NCBI GenBank assembly: GCA_035999765.1
Contig: CP108521.1
Span: forward strand, 9,920,001-9,984,000
DNA: 64,000 nt
Source of the DNA: Streptomyces sp. NBC_01231
Lineage (GTDB): Bacteria; Actinomycetota; Actinomycetes; Streptomycetales; Streptomycetaceae
Reading direction: 5' to 3'
Below, in pieces: positions 1-9,424 of the stretch. The position numbers and the translations under genes were made by a program. The notes under the pieces are model-generated. The model worked only from the letters and a program-made list of their open reading frames with translations, did not search any database and was not told the DNA's origin. How positions within the stretch are numbered: position 1 is the stretch's first letter; every line of letters starts with the position of its first letter.

Positions 1-2
1 CG

Positions 3-761
3 GAGCAGCGCCGTCGGGTCGGCGAGACGCTGGAGATGGCGGGACTGTCCGCCATGGCGCGCCGCCGGCCGCGCGAGCTGTCCGGCGGCCAGCAGCAGCG
101 CGTCGCGCTGTGCCGGGCTTTGGTCTACCGGCCGCCGGTGATCCTCATGGACGAGCCGCTCGGCGCCCTCGACAAGAAGCTGCGCGACCAGCTCCAGACC
201 GAGATCAAGCGCATCCAGCAGGAACTCGGCCTGACCGTCATCTATGTGACGCACGATCAGGAAGAGGCCCTCGTCCTCTCCGACCGCATCGCGGTCATGC
301 GGGACGGGCGCATCGACCAGTTCGACACCCCGCGGGAGCTCTTCGAGCGCCCCCGCACCCCCTTCGTCGCCGACTTCCTCGGCGCGGCGAACTTCCTCCC
401 CGGCCGCGTCGAGGAACAGCCCGACGGCGGTGCGCACACGCTCGTGCGGCTCGACACCGGTGGCCTGCTCAAGGCCCGCCCGCAGGCCGCACCCGTCGGC
501 GCACGGGTACGCGCGGCGGTCCAGCCCGGCCGGCTCTTCCTGTGTCCCGCCGGCGACGGCTTCTGTACCGGGACCGTCGAGACGGTCACCTACGTCGGCA
601 CCCTCGTCCGGGTCACCGTCCGCCCCCTCGACGGCACGGACACCGACCTCGTACGGCTCGAACTGCCCGCGGGCCGCGCCCCCGCCCTCGGCGAGCGCGT
701 GGACCTCGCCGCGGAACCCGTCAACGTCAGCGTGTTCGCCGACGTGGAAAGCAAGGGGTGA
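3..761 (+). CDS. ABC transporter ATP-binding protein, PotA-like (5' end missing)
   Basis: This is the ATPase of an importer of the spermidine/putrescine (PotABCD) class. The reading frame is open from the first base of the window, so the start codon and Walker A lie upstream. The 252 residues present contain the ABC signature LSGGQQQR, Walker B ([12 protein letters not shown]), the H-loop THDQEEAL, and a C-terminal TOBE-like beta domain of about 110 residues that is usual in this class. The stop TGA overlaps the GTG start of the first permease gene, so the genes are translationally coupled. The substrate cannot be read from the ATPase; the downstream amine-catabolic enzymes suggest a polyamine or related amine. 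The periplasmic-binding-protein gene is not in the window and probably lies upstream. Confidence 0.92.
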   Translation, partial: EQRRRVGETLEMAGLSAMARRRPRELSGGQQQRVALCRALVYRPPVILMDEPLGALDKKLRDQLQTEIKRIQQELGLTVIYVTHDQEEALVLSDRIAVMRDGRIDQFDTPRELFERPRTPFVADFLGAANFLPGRVEEQPDGGAHTLVRLDTGGLLKARPQAAPVGARVRAAVQPGRLFLCPAGDGFCTGTVETVTYVGTLVRVTVRPLDGTDTDLVRLELPAGRAPALGERVDLAAEPVNVSVFADVESKG

Positions 762-1684
762 GGACGGTGGCCGTGCTCGCTCCGGCACCGGGCTCCGTAG
801 CCCCGGTCCGCAAGAAACGACCAGGTCGCGCGCTGTCCGACCGCCGCACCCGCTTCGGACTGCTCAACGCCGCACCCGTCGTCGTGTATCTGCTCGTCCT
901 CTTCGTCTACCCGATCTTCAGCACCCTGATGCTGAGCCTCAAGGGCGAGGACGGCGGCTTCACCCTCCACTGGTACACCGACGCCTTCCGGGGCGCCAGC
1001 CTGGAGATCCTCCTCACCACCCTGCGGATCTCCGCCGAGACCTCGCTGCTCAGCCTGGTCATCGGATTCGTCCTGGCCGCCGCGGTGTCCCGGCTCAAAC
1101 CCCTGTGGGCGGGGCTGGTGATGGTGATCGTGGTCGTCCCGCACTTCATCAGCGCGCTGGTGCGCACCTATGGGTGGATCATCCTGCTGGGCGAACACGG
1201 CGTCGTGAACAACGCCCTGACGGGCCTTCACTTCCCCGGCGCACCCTTCCAGTTGCTCTACAACGAGCTCGGCGTCGTCATCGGCACCACCTCCGTGATG
1301 CTGCCGTACACCGTGCTGCTGCTGTACGCGGTCATGAAGGGCATCGACCGCCGGCTGATGGCCGCCGCGGCCAGCATGGGGGCCGGCAGGATCACCATCT
1401 TCCGCCGGGTCTACGTGCCGCTCGTCGCTCCCGGCCTGGTCAACGCCGGCGTGCTGTGCTTCATCCTCTGCCTCGGCTACTACATCACCCCCGCCCTCAT
1501 GGGCGGCCCGAAGCAGACCATGGTCGCCTCGCTCATCGACGAACAGGTCATGAAGCAGGACCAGTGGAACGGCGCCTCGGCGCTCGGCATCATCCTGCTG
1601 ATTCTCACCTTCGCCGGACTGCTGCTGCTCAGGCTGCTGAAGTCGGCGGGCGAGAGGTACCGGAACCGAGGTGCGGCGTCATGA
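758..1684 (+). CDS. ABC transporter permease, PotB-like
   Basis: Membrane permease of the same importer, 308 residues. After a basic N-terminal segment (about 30 residues) there are six predicted membrane helices, starting with a hydrophobic stretch containing [14 protein letters not shown]. The cytoplasmic EAA loop that docks to the ATPase is visible near residues 200-222 ([20 protein letters not shown]). I chose the GTG that overlaps the TGA of the ATPase gene; a second GTG nine bases downstream (767) has the better purine-rich upstream sequence (AAGGGGTGAGGA) and is an equally possible start. The stop overlaps the ATG of the next permease in an ATGA. Two different permeases and one ATPase match the PotB/PotC arrangement. 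Confidence 0.9.
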   Translation: MRTVAVLAPAPGSVAPVRKKRPGRALSDRRTRFGLLNAAPVVVYLLVLFVYPIFSTLMLSLKGEDGGFTLHWYTDAFRGASLEILLTTLRISAETSLLSLVIGFVLAAAVSRLKPLWAGLVMVIVVVPHFISALVRTYGWIILLGEHGVVNNALTGLHFPGAPFQLLYNELGVVIGTTSVMLPYTVLLLYAVMKGIDRRLMAAAASMGAGRITIFRRVYVPLVAPGLVNAGVLCFILCLGYYITPALMGGPKQTMVASLIDEQVMKQDQWNGASALGIILLILTFAGLLLLRLLKSAGERYRNRGAAS

Positions 1685-2550
1685 CCGAACTCCGCTCCAC
1701 CCTGGCCGGACGCATCACCCTGGCCGTCCTGTCCACGCTGATCCTGCTGTTCCTGGCGCTGCCGATCGTCGTCATCGTTCTCACCTCCTTCGGCAAGGAC
1801 GCCTTCGGCTCCTTCCCGCCCAGTACCTGGACACTCGACTGGTACAAGGTGCTGTTCGCCGACGGCAGCAAGTGGCCGGCCGCACTGTCGCTCAGCATCC
1901 TGGTGGCGTCCCTCACCACCGTCTTCTCCCTGATCCTGGGCATGACGGCGGCCACGGCCATGGTCCGCAGCGAACTGCCGTTGCGCTCGGCGGTCTACGG
2001 CCTGGTCCTGGCCCCGCTGGTGATCCCCCAAGTGGTCGTCGCCCTCGGCCTGTTCCTGCTCTTCGAACCAGCCGCGATGCTCGGCAGCCCGGTCGCCATC
2101 GCCCTCGGCCACACCGTGCTGGCCTCACCGATCGCGGTCATGATCCTCATGGCCACGCTGAAGGGCATCGACGAACGGCTGGAGGACGCGGCCGCCAGCA
2201 TGGGGGCGGGCCGCCTCACCGTCGCGCGGCGCATCACCTTCCCGCTGGCCATGCCCGGACTGATCGCCGCCGCGATCTTCTCCTTCATCACCAGCTTCGA
2301 CGAGTTCTTCATCTCCCAGTTCCTGTCCTCCGTCACCACCGTGACCCTGCCGGTCCAGGTGTTCAACGTCCTCCAGTACGACGTCGACCCGTCGGTGACG
2401 GCCGTCAGCGCGATCCTCATCGCGGTCGCCGTCCTGGCCCTCACCCTGGTCGCCGTGGTGCGCAGGCTCAGTGGCTCCGGCCAGCAGGACGGCCTCCTGC
2501 CGACCGAGCCCGGCATGGGCCTGCGCGCCGGAAGCGAGACCGCATCATGA
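1681..2550 (+). CDS. ABC transporter permease, PotC-like
   Basis: Second permease of the importer, 289 residues, starting at the ATG that overlaps the previous stop. The N-terminal helix (LAVLSTLILLFLALPIVVIVLTSF) and further membrane helices follow the PotC pattern. The EAA loop lies near residues 170-190 ([20 protein letters not shown]) and is nearly the same as that of the first permease, as expected if both contact the same ATPase. The gene ends in an ATGA overlap with the aminotransferase gene, so transport and catabolism are on one transcript. Function as an importer subunit is secure; the substrate is inferred from neighbours only. Confidence 0.9.
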   Translation: MTELRSTLAGRITLAVLSTLILLFLALPIVVIVLTSFGKDAFGSFPPSTWTLDWYKVLFADGSKWPAALSLSILVASLTTVFSLILGMTAATAMVRSELPLRSAVYGLVLAPLVIPQVVVALGLFLLFEPAAMLGSPVAIALGHTVLASPIAVMILMATLKGIDERLEDAAASMGAGRLTVARRITFPLAMPGLIAAAIFSFITSFDEFFISQFLSSVTTVTLPVQVFNVLQYDVDPSVTAVSAILIAVAVLALTLVAVVRRLSGSGQQDGLLPTEPGMGLRAGSETAS

Positions 2551-3938
2551 CCACCAGCACCCGCACCCCCTCCGGGGAACTGCCGGCCACCGCCGCCAGA
2601 CACCTGCTCCTCAACATGACGTCCAACGGCGCGCTCGGCCCGGGCGGTCAGGACCTCCTGGTCATCCGGCGCGGCGAGGGTCCCTACGTCCACGACGCCG
2701 ACGACCGGCGCTACATCGACGGCCTGTCAGGGCTGTACTGCTGCCAACTCGGCTACTCCTACGGCCCCGAGTTCGCCGAGGCCGCCGAACGGCAACTGCG
2801 TGAGCTGTGCTTCAGCCCGCTGTGGACCGCGTCCGCGCACCCCACGGCCATCGAACTCGCCGAGCGGCTGTCCCGGATCGCTCCCGTCGACGTCGAGCAC
2901 ACCTTCTTCTCGGGCGGCGGCGCCGAAGCGGTCGAGACCGCCTGGAAGATCGCCCGCCGCTTTCACGCCCTGCGTGGCGAGGCGGGGCGTGTGAAGGCCA
3001 TCGCCCGGCGTGGTGCCTACCACGGGCTGACCATCGGGGCCCTGTCGCTCACCGACGACCCTGGGCTGCGCGAGCCGTACGGCCCCGGCGCCATCGAGAC
3101 CCGGTTCGTGTCCAACACCAGCCGCTCCGGCCTCGCAGCCGAGTACGCCGACGACGCGCACCACACCTCCCGCCTGCTCGCCGAGCTGGAGGCGGCGATC
3201 CTTGCCGAGGGCCCGGAGACCGTCGCCATGCTGATCGCCGAGCCGGTGCAGAACCGCGGCGGCTGCATCACCCCGCCCGAGGGCTACTGGCAAGGACTGC
3301 GGGCGCTGGCCGACCGGTACGGCTTCCTGCTCGTCGCCGACGAGGTGATCACGGCCTTCGGCCGGCTCGGCGAGTGGTTCGGCGGGGACCGCTACGACGC
3401 CCGCCCCGACATCGTCACCGTCGCCAAGGGCATCACCGCCGGATACGCCCCCATGGGGGCAACCCTGGTCGGCAACCGCGTCGTCGAGGTCATCAACCAG
3501 CCCGGTGAGGTCCTCAACCACGGCTACACCTTCGCCGGGCACCCGCTGAGCGCGGCCATCGCCCTGCGCAGCCTGGAGATCATGGAGCGGGACAGGATCC
3601 TGGACAACGTCCGGGGCCTCCAGGACCACCTCGCGACCCGCATGAACGCCCTCACGGACCTGTCAATCGTCGGCGACGTCCGCGGCGCCGGGTTCTTCTA
3701 CGCCTGCGAACTCGTCGGCGACCTGGAGGGCGGCGGCTTCAGCGACACCGCCCGCGCCGACCTGATCGCCGACCTGATCCCGCGCCGGCTGCGCGAGGCC
3801 GGCCTGCTGGCCCGCGTCTACAACCGCTCCGCGCCACTGGTCCAGATCGCGCCCCCGCTGATCAGCGACCGCGCCCTCCTCGACCGTATCGCCGAGATCA
3901 TCGCGGACACCCTCGACGAGGCGTCCGCCCGCCTGTGA
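2547..3938 (+). CDS. Class III (omega-type) aminotransferase
   Basis: PLP-dependent aminotransferase of 463 residues, normal length for the class III family (4-aminobutyrate, putrescine, diaminobutyrate and beta-alanine/pyruvate aminotransferases). Visible features are the substrate-pocket region GLYCCQLGYSYG, the PLP-phosphate region SGGGAEAVETAWK, the ring-binding aspartate in LLVADEVITAFGR and the Schiff-base lysine K294 in VTVAKGITAGYAPMGA. It begins in an ATGA overlap with the permease. In context it would convert the terminal amine of an imported diamine or omega-amino acid to an aldehyde, which the aldehyde dehydrogenase two genes downstream could oxidise. A role like DoeD (2,4-diaminobutyrate transaminase) is possible; the exact substrate is not determinable from sequence. 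Confidence 0.9.
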   Translation: MTTSTRTPSGELPATAARHLLLNMTSNGALGPGGQDLLVIRRGEGPYVHDADDRRYIDGLSGLYCCQLGYSYGPEFAEAAERQLRELCFSPLWTASAHPTAIELAERLSRIAPVDVEHTFFSGGGAEAVETAWKIARRFHALRGEAGRVKAIARRGAYHGLTIGALSLTDDPGLREPYGPGAIETRFVSNTSRSGLAAEYADDAHHTSRLLAELEAAILAEGPETVAMLIAEPVQNRGGCITPPEGYWQGLRALADRYGFLLVADEVITAFGRLGEWFGGDRYDARPDIVTVAKGITAGYAPMGATLVGNRVVEVINQPGEVLNHGYTFAGHPLSAAIALRSLEIMERDRILDNVRGLQDHLATRMNALTDLSIVGDVRGAGFFYACELVGDLEGGGFSDTARADLIADLIPRRLREAGLLARVYNRSAPLVQIAPPLISDRALLDRIAEIIADTLDEASARL

Positions 3939-3973
3939 CAGCCGCCTTCGCAGCTGTCCTCGAAAGGAACGAC

Positions 3974-4927
3974 ATGTACTCCATCGGTCCACTGACCGTC
4001 GCCCCCGGCGAGCGCGCCCAGGGCCTCATCCCCGTCGGCACCAGCAGCTACGGCGTGGAACTCGGCATCCCGCTGATCGTCGTCAACGGCGCGCAGGACG
4101 GCCCGGTCCTGTGTGTGGACGCGGGTGTGCACGGCGACGAGTACGACGGCCAGGAGGCCGTCCGCCGCGTCCTCGCGGAGATCGACCCGGCCACCCTGCG
4201 CGGCACGCTCGTCGCCATCCCCTGCATGAACACCCCGGCGTTCGAGGCGGCGGCCCGCACCAGCGGCCTCGACCACCTGAACCTCAACCGGATCTTCCCC
4301 GGCGACGCGGACGGCTCGTACTCGCTGCGCCTGGCCGCCACCTTCGTCGAGCAGGTCGTCCCGGCCATCGACGCCCTGGTCGACCTGCACACCGGCGGCA
4401 CCTTCGGCGAGATCGCCCCGCTGGTCATCCTCCAGGGCGGCTACGAGGAACTGGCGACGGACATCGCCCTGGCCGCCGGGCACGAACTGGTCTGGAAGGG
4501 CGGCAAGTGGGGCGGCACGGTCCGCCACCCCACCCTCGCGGCGGGCAAGCCCGCCATCACCATCGAGGTCGGCGGCGGCACCTACCGTGAGGAGAACGTC
4601 GCCCTGCACGCGCACTCGATCCGCAACATCATGCGCCGGCTCGGCATGACCGACGGCGAGGCGGAGCTGCGGGACACCTACACGGCCGTTTCCGGCACCT
4701 TCGCCCGCTCCGACGCCGGCGGCTTCTTCGTCGGTCACGCCGAGCCGGGGGAGACCTGCAAGGAAGGCGACCTGATCGCCACCATCGTCGACCACTACGG
4801 CACCACGCTGGAGCAGGTCCGCGCCCCGCAGGAGGGCATCGTGCTCTGGGTGCGCCGGATCCGTACGGTCCGCCCGGGCGACGAGGTCGTCATCTTCGGT
4901 GAGGTGCAGGGGGAGATCCGGCCATGA
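3974..4927 (+). CDS. Zinc deacylase of the AstE/aspartoacylase (M14) family, DoeB-like
   Basis: Metal-dependent amidohydrolase of the succinylglutamate desuccinylase/aspartoacylase family, 317 residues. The zinc ligands are visible as H53 and E56 in DAGVHGDEYDGQ and H139 in VDLHTGGTFG, with the likely catalytic glutamate E198 in TIEVGGGTY. A C-terminal lipoyl-like beta domain (from about residue 255, GFFVGHAEPGE onward) is typical of the DoeB/AstE type. I start at the ATG preceded by GAAAGGAAC; an in-frame GTG at 3935 overlapping the previous stop would add 13 residues but has a poorer ribosome site. The family removes acyl groups from N-acyl amines such as N-acetyl-2,4-diaminobutyrate. The stop overlaps the next start, so the gene is in the same operon. 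Confidence 0.85.
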   Translation: MYSIGPLTVAPGERAQGLIPVGTSSYGVELGIPLIVVNGAQDGPVLCVDAGVHGDEYDGQEAVRRVLAEIDPATLRGTLVAIPCMNTPAFEAAARTSGLDHLNLNRIFPGDADGSYSLRLAATFVEQVVPAIDALVDLHTGGTFGEIAPLVILQGGYEELATDIALAAGHELVWKGGKWGGTVRHPTLAAGKPAITIEVGGGTYREENVALHAHSIRNIMRRLGMTDGEAELRDTYTAVSGTFARSDAGGFFVGHAEPGETCKEGDLIATIVDHYGTTLEQVRAPQEGIVLWVRRIRTVRPGDEVVIFGEVQGEIRP

Positions 4928-6408
4928 CCGCCGAACTCCAGCCGGCCGAGCCGCTGACCGAGCCGCTGACCGAGCTGCTGATCGACGGCAAGCAGACACC
5001 CGCCGCCGACGGACGCACCTTCACCGTCCTGGACCCGTCCGACGGGACGCCCATCGCGCGGGTGGCGCTGGCGGGCACGGCGGACGTGGACCGGGCGGTG
5101 GACGCGGCGCGGGCGGCGTTCACGTCGCCCGCGTGGGCCCGGATGCGGTCCGCCGACCGTGGCCGGATCCTGTACCGGATCGCCGAGGCCATTCGCCACC
5201 AGGGTGAACGGCTCGCCCGTCTGGAGAGCCAGGACGTCGGCAAGCCGCTCAGCCAGGCGAAGGCCGACGTCGAGGCCGCCGCCCGCTACTTCGAGTTCTA
5301 CGCGGGCGTCGCCGACAAGCTCGGCGGCACCACCATCCCCCTCGGGCCGGGTCTGATCGACTACACCGTCCGGGAACCGATCGGCGTCTCCGGCCAGATC
5401 ATCCCGTTCAACTACCCCCTGCAGAACACCGCGAGAGGATCCGCCCCGGCACTGGCCGCCGGCTGCACGGTGGTGCTCAAGCCCTCCCCGGAGGCGCCCC
5501 TCACCCCGCTGGAGATCGGCAGGATCGCCCTCGAGTGCGGCCTGCCGCCGGGTGTGCTCAACGTCGTCCCCGGCGACGGCGAGACCGGCGCTGCCCTCGC
5601 CGGACACCCCGGCATCGACCAGGTCACCTTCACCGGCTCGGTGCCCACCGGCATCAAGGTCGCCCAGGCCGCCGCCGCCAACGTGGTGCCCTCCGTCACC
5701 GAGTTGGGCGGCAAGTCACCGTTCGTCGTCTTCGCCGACGCCGACTTCGACCTGGCGCTGAAGGCGATCCTGGGCGCCTCGTTCAGCAATGCCGGACAGA
5801 TGTGCTCGGCCGGCACGCGGCTGCTCCTCCAGCGCGGGGCCGAGGAGTTCCTGGACCGGCTGGTGGAGAAGATCGCCGCCCTGCGCGTCGGACCCGGCCT
5901 GTCGGACCCGGACATCGGCCCGCTGGTCGCCGCCCGGCAGCGCGACCGGGTGCTGGGCTACCTGGACCTGGCCCGGCAGGAGGGCGCTGTCACCCGGGCC
6001 GGGGGAGGAGCACCGTCCGACCCGGCCCTCGCCGACGGCTACTACATCGAGCCGACCGTCCTCACCGGCCTGACCAACGACGCCCGGTGCGCCCGCGAGG
6101 AGATCTTCGGCCCCGTCATCACGGTCATCGAGTTCGACGACGCCGATCAGGCGCTGGAGATCGCCAACGACAGCCCGTACGGCCTCTCCTCGTACGTCTG
6201 GACCTGTGACATCGACAAGGCGATGCGCCTGGCCGAGGGGATCCGGGCCGGCCAGGTCTCCGTGAACGCCATCGGCGTCGGCACCGGGGTCGAGCTGCCC
6301 TTCGGCGGCTACAAGCACAGCGGCTGGGGCCGGGAGAAGGGCCTCGAAGCCCTGGCGAGCTACACGCAGACCAAGAACGTCTGCATCGGATTCGGGAGCC
6401 GGTCATGA
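4924..6408 (+). CDS. NAD(P)-dependent aldehyde dehydrogenase
   Basis: Member of the aldehyde dehydrogenase superfamily, 494 residues, full length. The catalytic glutamate is E260 in VTELGGKSPF and the catalytic cysteine is C294 in NAGQMCSAGTR; the cofactor region PFNYPLQNTARGSAPALAAG and the C-terminal ELPFGGYKHSGWGREKG segment are also present. The N-terminus has a small in-frame repeat (EPLTEPLTELL). It starts at an ATG overlapping the deacylase stop and ends in an ATGA with the aldo/keto reductase gene. In context it would oxidise the aminoaldehyde or semialdehyde formed by the class III aminotransferase to the acid, comparable to betaine-aldehyde, aminobutyraldehyde or aspartate-semialdehyde (DoeC) dehydrogenases. 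The substrate is inferred only. Confidence 0.9.
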   Translation: MTAELQPAEPLTEPLTELLIDGKQTPAADGRTFTVLDPSDGTPIARVALAGTADVDRAVDAARAAFTSPAWARMRSADRGRILYRIAEAIRHQGERLARLESQDVGKPLSQAKADVEAAARYFEFYAGVADKLGGTTIPLGPGLIDYTVREPIGVSGQIIPFNYPLQNTARGSAPALAAGCTVVLKPSPEAPLTPLEIGRIALECGLPPGVLNVVPGDGETGAALAGHPGIDQVTFTGSVPTGIKVAQAAAANVVPSVTELGGKSPFVVFADADFDLALKAILGASFSNAGQMCSAGTRLLLQRGAEEFLDRLVEKIAALRVGPGLSDPDIGPLVAARQRDRVLGYLDLARQEGAVTRAGGGAPSDPALADGYYIEPTVLTGLTNDARCAREEIFGPVITVIEFDDADQALEIANDSPYGLSSYVWTCDIDKAMRLAEGIRAGQVSVNAIGVGTGVELPFGGYKHSGWGREKGLEALASYTQTKNVCIGFGSRS

Positions 6409-7343
6409 GATACCGCAGGCTCGGCGAGCGCGGGCCCGCCGTCTCGGTGGTCGGCGTCGGCGGCAACAACGTCGGCTCCCGCCTCGACGAGGACGGCACG
6501 AAGGCCGTCGTCCACGCTGCCCTCGACGCCGGGATCACCCTCTTCGACACCGCCGACATGTACGGAGGGTCCGGCGAACGGGGCGGCACGCGCGGCGACG
6601 GCGAACGGCTCCTGGGCGCCGCCCTGAAGGGCCACCGGGACGAGGTCGTCCTGGCCACCAAGTTCGGCATGGAGATGGGGCCCGAGGCGGACCTCTACGG
6701 CCGGCGGGGCGCCCGCCCCTACATCCGCTACGCCGTCGAGGCGTCCTTGCGCCGGCTCGGCACCGACCGGATCGACCTGTACCAGTACCACGAGCCGGAC
6801 GGCGTCACCCCGCTCGACGAGACGATCGCCGCCCTGTTCGACCTCGTGGACGAGGGCAAGATCGGCCACATCGGCTGCTCCAACCTGCCGGCCGAGGAGC
6901 TCACCGGTGCCTTCGTCAGCACGCAGGCCCGCTACCACCTGCTCGACCGCGGCGCGGAGAGCGACCTGATCCCCGCCTGCCTGCGCCACGGTGTCGGTCT
7001 GCTGCCGTACTACCCGCTGGCCAACGGCCTGCTCAGCGGCAAGTACCGGCGCGGCGAGGCTCCCCCGCCGGGCAGCCGCCTGTCCTGGCGGGAGGGCTGG
7101 CTCACCGACGTCGCCCTCGACCGGGTCGAGGCACTCACCGCGTACGGCGCCGAACGCGGCCTGACCCTCCTCCAGGTCGCCGTGGGCGGACTCGCCGCCC
7201 TGCCCGCCGTCGGCTCCGTCATCTGCGGCGCCATGACACCAGAACAGGTCACCGCCAACGCGGCGGCGGCCGACTGGATCCCTGACGCGGCCGACCTGGC
7301 CGCACTCGACGCGATCGTCATCCCCGGCGAACGCGTCGTCTGA
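6405..7343 (+). CDS. Aldo/keto reductase
   Basis: Soluble NADPH-dependent oxidoreductase of the aldo/keto reductase superfamily, 312 residues. The catalytic tetrad is complete: D48 and Y53 (FDTADMYGG), K86 (LATKFG) and H129 (YQYHEPDG). The C-terminal cofactor region (PAVGSVICGAMTPEQV) matches the YdbC/YghZ-like class. The ATG overlaps the stop of the aldehyde dehydrogenase gene. It may reduce an aldehyde by-product of the pathway, giving the cell a choice between oxidation and reduction, but nothing in the sequence fixes its substrate. There is then a 55-bp gap before the HAD gene. Confidence 0.88.
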   Translation: MRYRRLGERGPAVSVVGVGGNNVGSRLDEDGTKAVVHAALDAGITLFDTADMYGGSGERGGTRGDGERLLGAALKGHRDEVVLATKFGMEMGPEADLYGRRGARPYIRYAVEASLRRLGTDRIDLYQYHEPDGVTPLDETIAALFDLVDEGKIGHIGCSNLPAEELTGAFVSTQARYHLLDRGAESDLIPACLRHGVGLLPYYPLANGLLSGKYRRGEAPPPGSRLSWREGWLTDVALDRVEALTAYGAERGLTLLQVAVGGLAALPAVGSVICGAMTPEQVTANAAAADWIPDAADLAALDAIVIPGERVV

Positions 7344-7398
7344 AGCCCCTACCCCACCCCTGGAAATCCGGAAACCCGCGAGACTGAGGCTGGACACC

Positions 7399-8064
7399 AT
7401 GCGAGAGATCGTCACCTTCGACGCCTATGCCACCCTGATCAACTTCGAGCTCGGCCCCACGACCCTGAAGGTCCTCGAGGATCGGCTGGACCTGGACAAC
7501 CTCGATGTCGACGAGTTCCTCGACGACTTCCGCGTCATGCGCTTCCAGGCCGTCCTGGAGGCCTACCGCCCGTACCACGAGATCCTGCACTCCAGCCTGC
7601 GCAACGCCATGCGCCTGCACGGCCTGGAGTACCGCGAGTCCGACGGCGACGCCCTGGTCGAGGCCGTCCCCACCTTCGGCCCGTGGCCCGAGGTCCCGGA
7701 CGCCCTGCGTGCCCTGAAGACCAAGTACGAGATCGCCATCATCTCCAACACCGACGACAACCTGATCGCACGGAACGTCGAGAACATCGGCGTCGAGTTC
7801 GACTACGTCATCACCGCCCAGCAGGCCGGCGCCTACAAGCCGGACCGCCAGACCTTCGAGCACGCCTTCACGACCATGGGGGTCGAGCCGTCCCAGGTCA
7901 TCCACACCGCCCAGGGCTGGGAGTACGACCACATCCCGACCCGCGACCTCGGCCTGAAGCGCCGGGTGTGGATCAACCGCTACGGCCGCCTCGGCAGCGC
8001 CGACTACCAGCCGTACGACGAGCTGCCCGACCTGTCGGGTCTGCCGAAGCTGCTCGGCTGCTGA
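7399..8064 (+). CDS. HAD-superfamily hydrolase, haloacid dehalogenase type II-like
   Basis: HAD-fold hydrolase of 221 residues, the usual length for type II haloacid dehalogenases. The nucleophile is D8 in motif I (TFDAYATLIN), the Ser/Thr motif II is ISNTDDN (116-120) and the motif III lysine is K147 in AGAYKPDRQ. Motif I has Tyr-Ala-Thr-Leu where phosphatases have DGTL; this fits the type II 2-haloacid dehalogenase class, which lacks the second motif I aspartate. A true dehalogenase role is doubtful here: relatives often sit in amine and amino-acid catabolic operons. It begins 55 bp after the aldo/keto reductase and is followed after 58 bp by the flavin oxidase, all in the same direction. 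Confidence 0.85.
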   Translation: MREIVTFDAYATLINFELGPTTLKVLEDRLDLDNLDVDEFLDDFRVMRFQAVLEAYRPYHEILHSSLRNAMRLHGLEYRESDGDALVEAVPTFGPWPEVPDALRALKTKYEIAIISNTDDNLIARNVENIGVEFDYVITAQQAGAYKPDRQTFEHAFTTMGVEPSQVIHTAQGWEYDHIPTRDLGLKRRVWINRYGRLGSADYQPYDELPDLSGLPKLLGC

Positions 8065-8122
8065 CGAAGGGCGTAACGGCCACACGGGCCACCCAGGACA
8101 CAGAACACAGAGGACGCACGCC

Positions 8123-9406
8123 ATGAAGCAGATCCCCTACTGGCTGGACACAGCCCCCGCCCTGCCCGACCGTTCCGGAAAGGACCTGCCCGACGAGGCG
8201 GACGTGGTGGTGATCGGCGGCGGCCTCACCGGCCTGTCCACCGCCTATCACACCGCCCGCAAGGGCGCCCGGACCGTCCTCGTCGAGAAGGACAAGGTCG
8301 GCTCGGGCGCCTCCGGGCGCAACGGCAGCATGTGCACCCAGGGCATCACCATCAGCCCCGCCGATGCACGCAAGCGTTACGGCCAGGAGCGCGCACTCGA
8401 GCTGTACAACGCCTTCCGCGAGGCGGTCGACGTCGTCGAGGAGCTGACGCGGAAGGAGCAGATCGACTGCGACTTCAACCGCTCCGGTCGCCTCGGCGCG
8501 GTCTGCAAGCCCCAGCACTTCGAGGGCCTGCGGGCCAAGCAGCGCGACCTGGCCGAGAACTTCGGCCACGAGACGGTCGTCCTGAGCAAGAGCGACCTGC
8601 GGGCCGAGCTCGGCTCGGACTACTACCACGGCGCCCTGCTCGACCCGCTCAGCGCGGGCCTGCACGTGGGCAAGTTCGTCGGCGGCCTGGCAGACGCCGC
8701 CGAGCGTGCCGGCGCCGAGATCCACGAGCGCAACGCCGCCACCGGCCTCACCCGCCTTTCCGGCGGCGGCTTCCTGGTGGAGACCCTGCACGGCACCATC
8801 CGTGCCAAACAGGTCATGGCGGCGACGGACGCCTACACCGACAAGTCGATGCCGTGGTTCCGGAAGCGGCTGATCAACGTCGGCAGCTTCATCATCGTCA
8901 CCGAGCCGCTGGGGGAGGCGCGCGCCAAGGAGCTGATCCCGAACGGCCGCCTGCTGGTCGCCCACAAGAATGTCGGCCACTACGTCCGCCTCACCCCCGA
9001 CAACCGCCTCGCCTTCGGCGGCCGGGCCCGCTTCGCCCCCTCCAACCCGGCCTCCGACATCAAGAGCGGCGACATCCTCAAGCGGGAGATGACCGAGATC
9101 TTCCCGCAGCTCGCCGGGGTGCGGATCGACTACGTGTGGGGCGGCATGGTCGGCATGTCCTGGGACCGCATCCCGCACGCGGGCGAGGTCAACGGCCTGT
9201 ACTACTCCATGGGTTACTGCGGCCACGGCGTCCAGATGGCCACGTACATGGGCCGCGCGGTCGCCGAAATGATGGACGGCAGGCCGGAGGCCAACCCGCT
9301 GCGCGGCCTCGGCTTCCCGAAGGTCCCCGTCCCCTTCTACAACGGCACTGCCTGGTTCCTTCCGTTCGGCGGCGCCTACTACAAGGCCAAGGACCGCCTG
9401 CTCTGA
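8123..9406 (+). CDS. FAD-dependent amine/D-amino-acid oxidase, PuuB/DAO family
   Basis: Flavoprotein of 427 residues with an N-terminal Rossmann FAD motif (VVVIGGGLTGLSTAYH, glycines at 32-37), the acidic ribose ligand in LVEK, and GASGRNG at 62-68. It starts with YWLDTAP, an N-terminal signature resembling gamma-glutamylputrescine oxidoreductase (PuuB) and related sarcosine/glycine oxidases. A C-terminal FAD-contact segment (YYSMGYCGHGVQMATYMG) is present. The family oxidises secondary or primary amines to imines, producing hydrogen peroxide or passing electrons onward. As last gene of the block it is the strongest hint that the operon handles an amine. A long hairpin just downstream (9425-9463) probably ends the transcript. 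Confidence 0.88.
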   Translation: MKQIPYWLDTAPALPDRSGKDLPDEADVVVIGGGLTGLSTAYHTARKGARTVLVEKDKVGSGASGRNGSMCTQGITISPADARKRYGQERALELYNAFREAVDVVEELTRKEQIDCDFNRSGRLGAVCKPQHFEGLRAKQRDLAENFGHETVVLSKSDLRAELGSDYYHGALLDPLSAGLHVGKFVGGLADAAERAGAEIHERNAATGLTRLSGGGFLVETLHGTIRAKQVMAATDAYTDKSMPWFRKRLINVGSFIIVTEPLGEARAKELIPNGRLLVAHKNVGHYVRLTPDNRLAFGGRARFAPSNPASDIKSGDILKREMTEIFPQLAGVRIDYVWGGMVGMSWDRIPHAGEVNGLYYSMGYCGHGVQMATYMGRAVAEMMDGRPEANPLRGLGFPKVPVPFYNGTAWFLPFGGAYYKAKDRLL

Positions 9407-9424
9407 GGCGCCGGTGACGCGCGT

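Noticed and set aside
7399..8064. Genuine dehalogenation locus
   Set aside because: No halide transporter or haloacid-related genes; the context is amine catabolism.
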